Shown here: positions 63,834-64,000 of the stretch, one piece after another
How positions within the stretch are numbered: position 1 is the first letter of the stretch
How the letters are laid out: each line of letters opens with the position of its first letter
DNA from: Pontibacter coccineus
GTDB lineage: Bacteria; Bacteroidota; Bacteroidia; Cytophagales; Hymenobacteraceae
Length of the DNA stretch: 64,000 nt
Assembly (NCBI RefSeq): GCF_030546575.1
Contig: NZ_JAUOTN010000008.1
Span: 1 to 64,000, forward strand
Direction: 5' to 3'
Made by a program: the position numbers and the translations under genes
Notes under the pieces: model-generated
Seen by the model: only the letters and a program-made list of their open reading frames with translations
What the model was told of the DNA's origin: nothing
The model's database searches: none

Positions 63834-64000
63834 AAAACCTCCTGTGTTCTTGTAATATATGCTTGAATGTTAGGGTGTTATACGAGACTTTTTTAAACAG
63901 GGCAAAGAATTATTTAAATATTACTTAAAAACATTCTAAAAAATAGAAATTTATATAAGGGCATACCTTTCCTTGAACCGATGTTACGACGTGAAACAGG

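Noticed and set aside
1..64000. CRISPR array, tRNA, rRNA, insertion sequence or prophage
   Set aside because: No evenly spaced direct repeats with spacers, no cloverleaf or rRNA signature, and no transposase, integrase or phage structural gene were seen on either strand.

Overview
The window comes from a member of the Bacteroidota, most likely a Cytophagales/Hymenobacteraceae relative of Pontibacter. This is inferred from type IX secretion C-terminal domains (types A and B), a PorP/SprF partner, TAnnTTTG-type -7 promoter elements, an HYC_CC_PP-type protein beside a copper/silver-type RND system, and intergenic regions full of short dispersed repeats. No rRNA, tRNA, CRISPR array, transposase or phage gene was seen. 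Base composition looks moderately GC-rich (not computed).

Layout. 1-1.7 kb: 3' part of a secreted NHL/TIG protein with a type A sorting domain. 1.9-11.5 kb (minus strand): housekeeping membrane genes (cardiolipin synthase, Ca2+/Na+ antiporter, dicarboxylate symporter, DedA, TatA, VIT-type transporter, sterol-desaturase-like hydroxylase). 11.6-21.6 kb (minus): a sulfide/persulfide island with two metallo-beta-lactamase/rhodanese fusions, a Crp/Fnr regulator, TauE, a rhodanese, two YeeE/YedE halves, an MFS carrier, a DoxX-DsrE fusion and a TlpA-type thioredoxin. 22.1-26.2 kb (plus): a lipid-linked sugar operon (epimerase, GT2, LAB_N protein, GT39). 26.6-31.6 kb (plus): a giant SGNH hydrolase/Ig-repeat adhesin with a type B sorting domain and its PorP/SprF partner. 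31.6-34.4 kb (minus): GAF histidine kinase, heme A synthase, DUF2892 protein. 34.7-42.4 kb (plus): HYC-CusA-TolC-CusB metal efflux operon. 43.4-47.4 kb (minus): GreA/B-like factor, lytic transglycosylase, esterase, GNAT. 47.7-63.8 kb (minus): a complete complex I operon (nuoA, B, CD, E-N) preceded by a CBS-domain gene.

Two signals stand out. First, five promoters (two MBL-rhodanese genes, rhodanese/YeeE, TauE, and remote heme A synthase ctaA) each carry a GTGAC-N4-GTCAC type palindrome exactly 22 bp upstream of a TAnnTTTG-like -7 element. This looks like a class II Crp/Fnr regulon, presumably controlled by the regulator encoded in the island, linking sulfide detoxification to oxidase haem supply. 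Second, a nonamer CAGGTATAG/CTATACCTG occurs about 45 times by eye, on both strands, in genes (in several codon phases) and between genes. That is far above chance and resembles an uptake-sequence, Chi/KOPS or HIP1-like genome-wide motif.

Other notable points: an internal lipobox-like segment joining DoxX to DsrE, a three-copy intergenic hairpin element, repeat insertions that split the nuo operon, and a DUF2243-like gene remnant. All counts and boundaries come from reading; no search or alignment was run.
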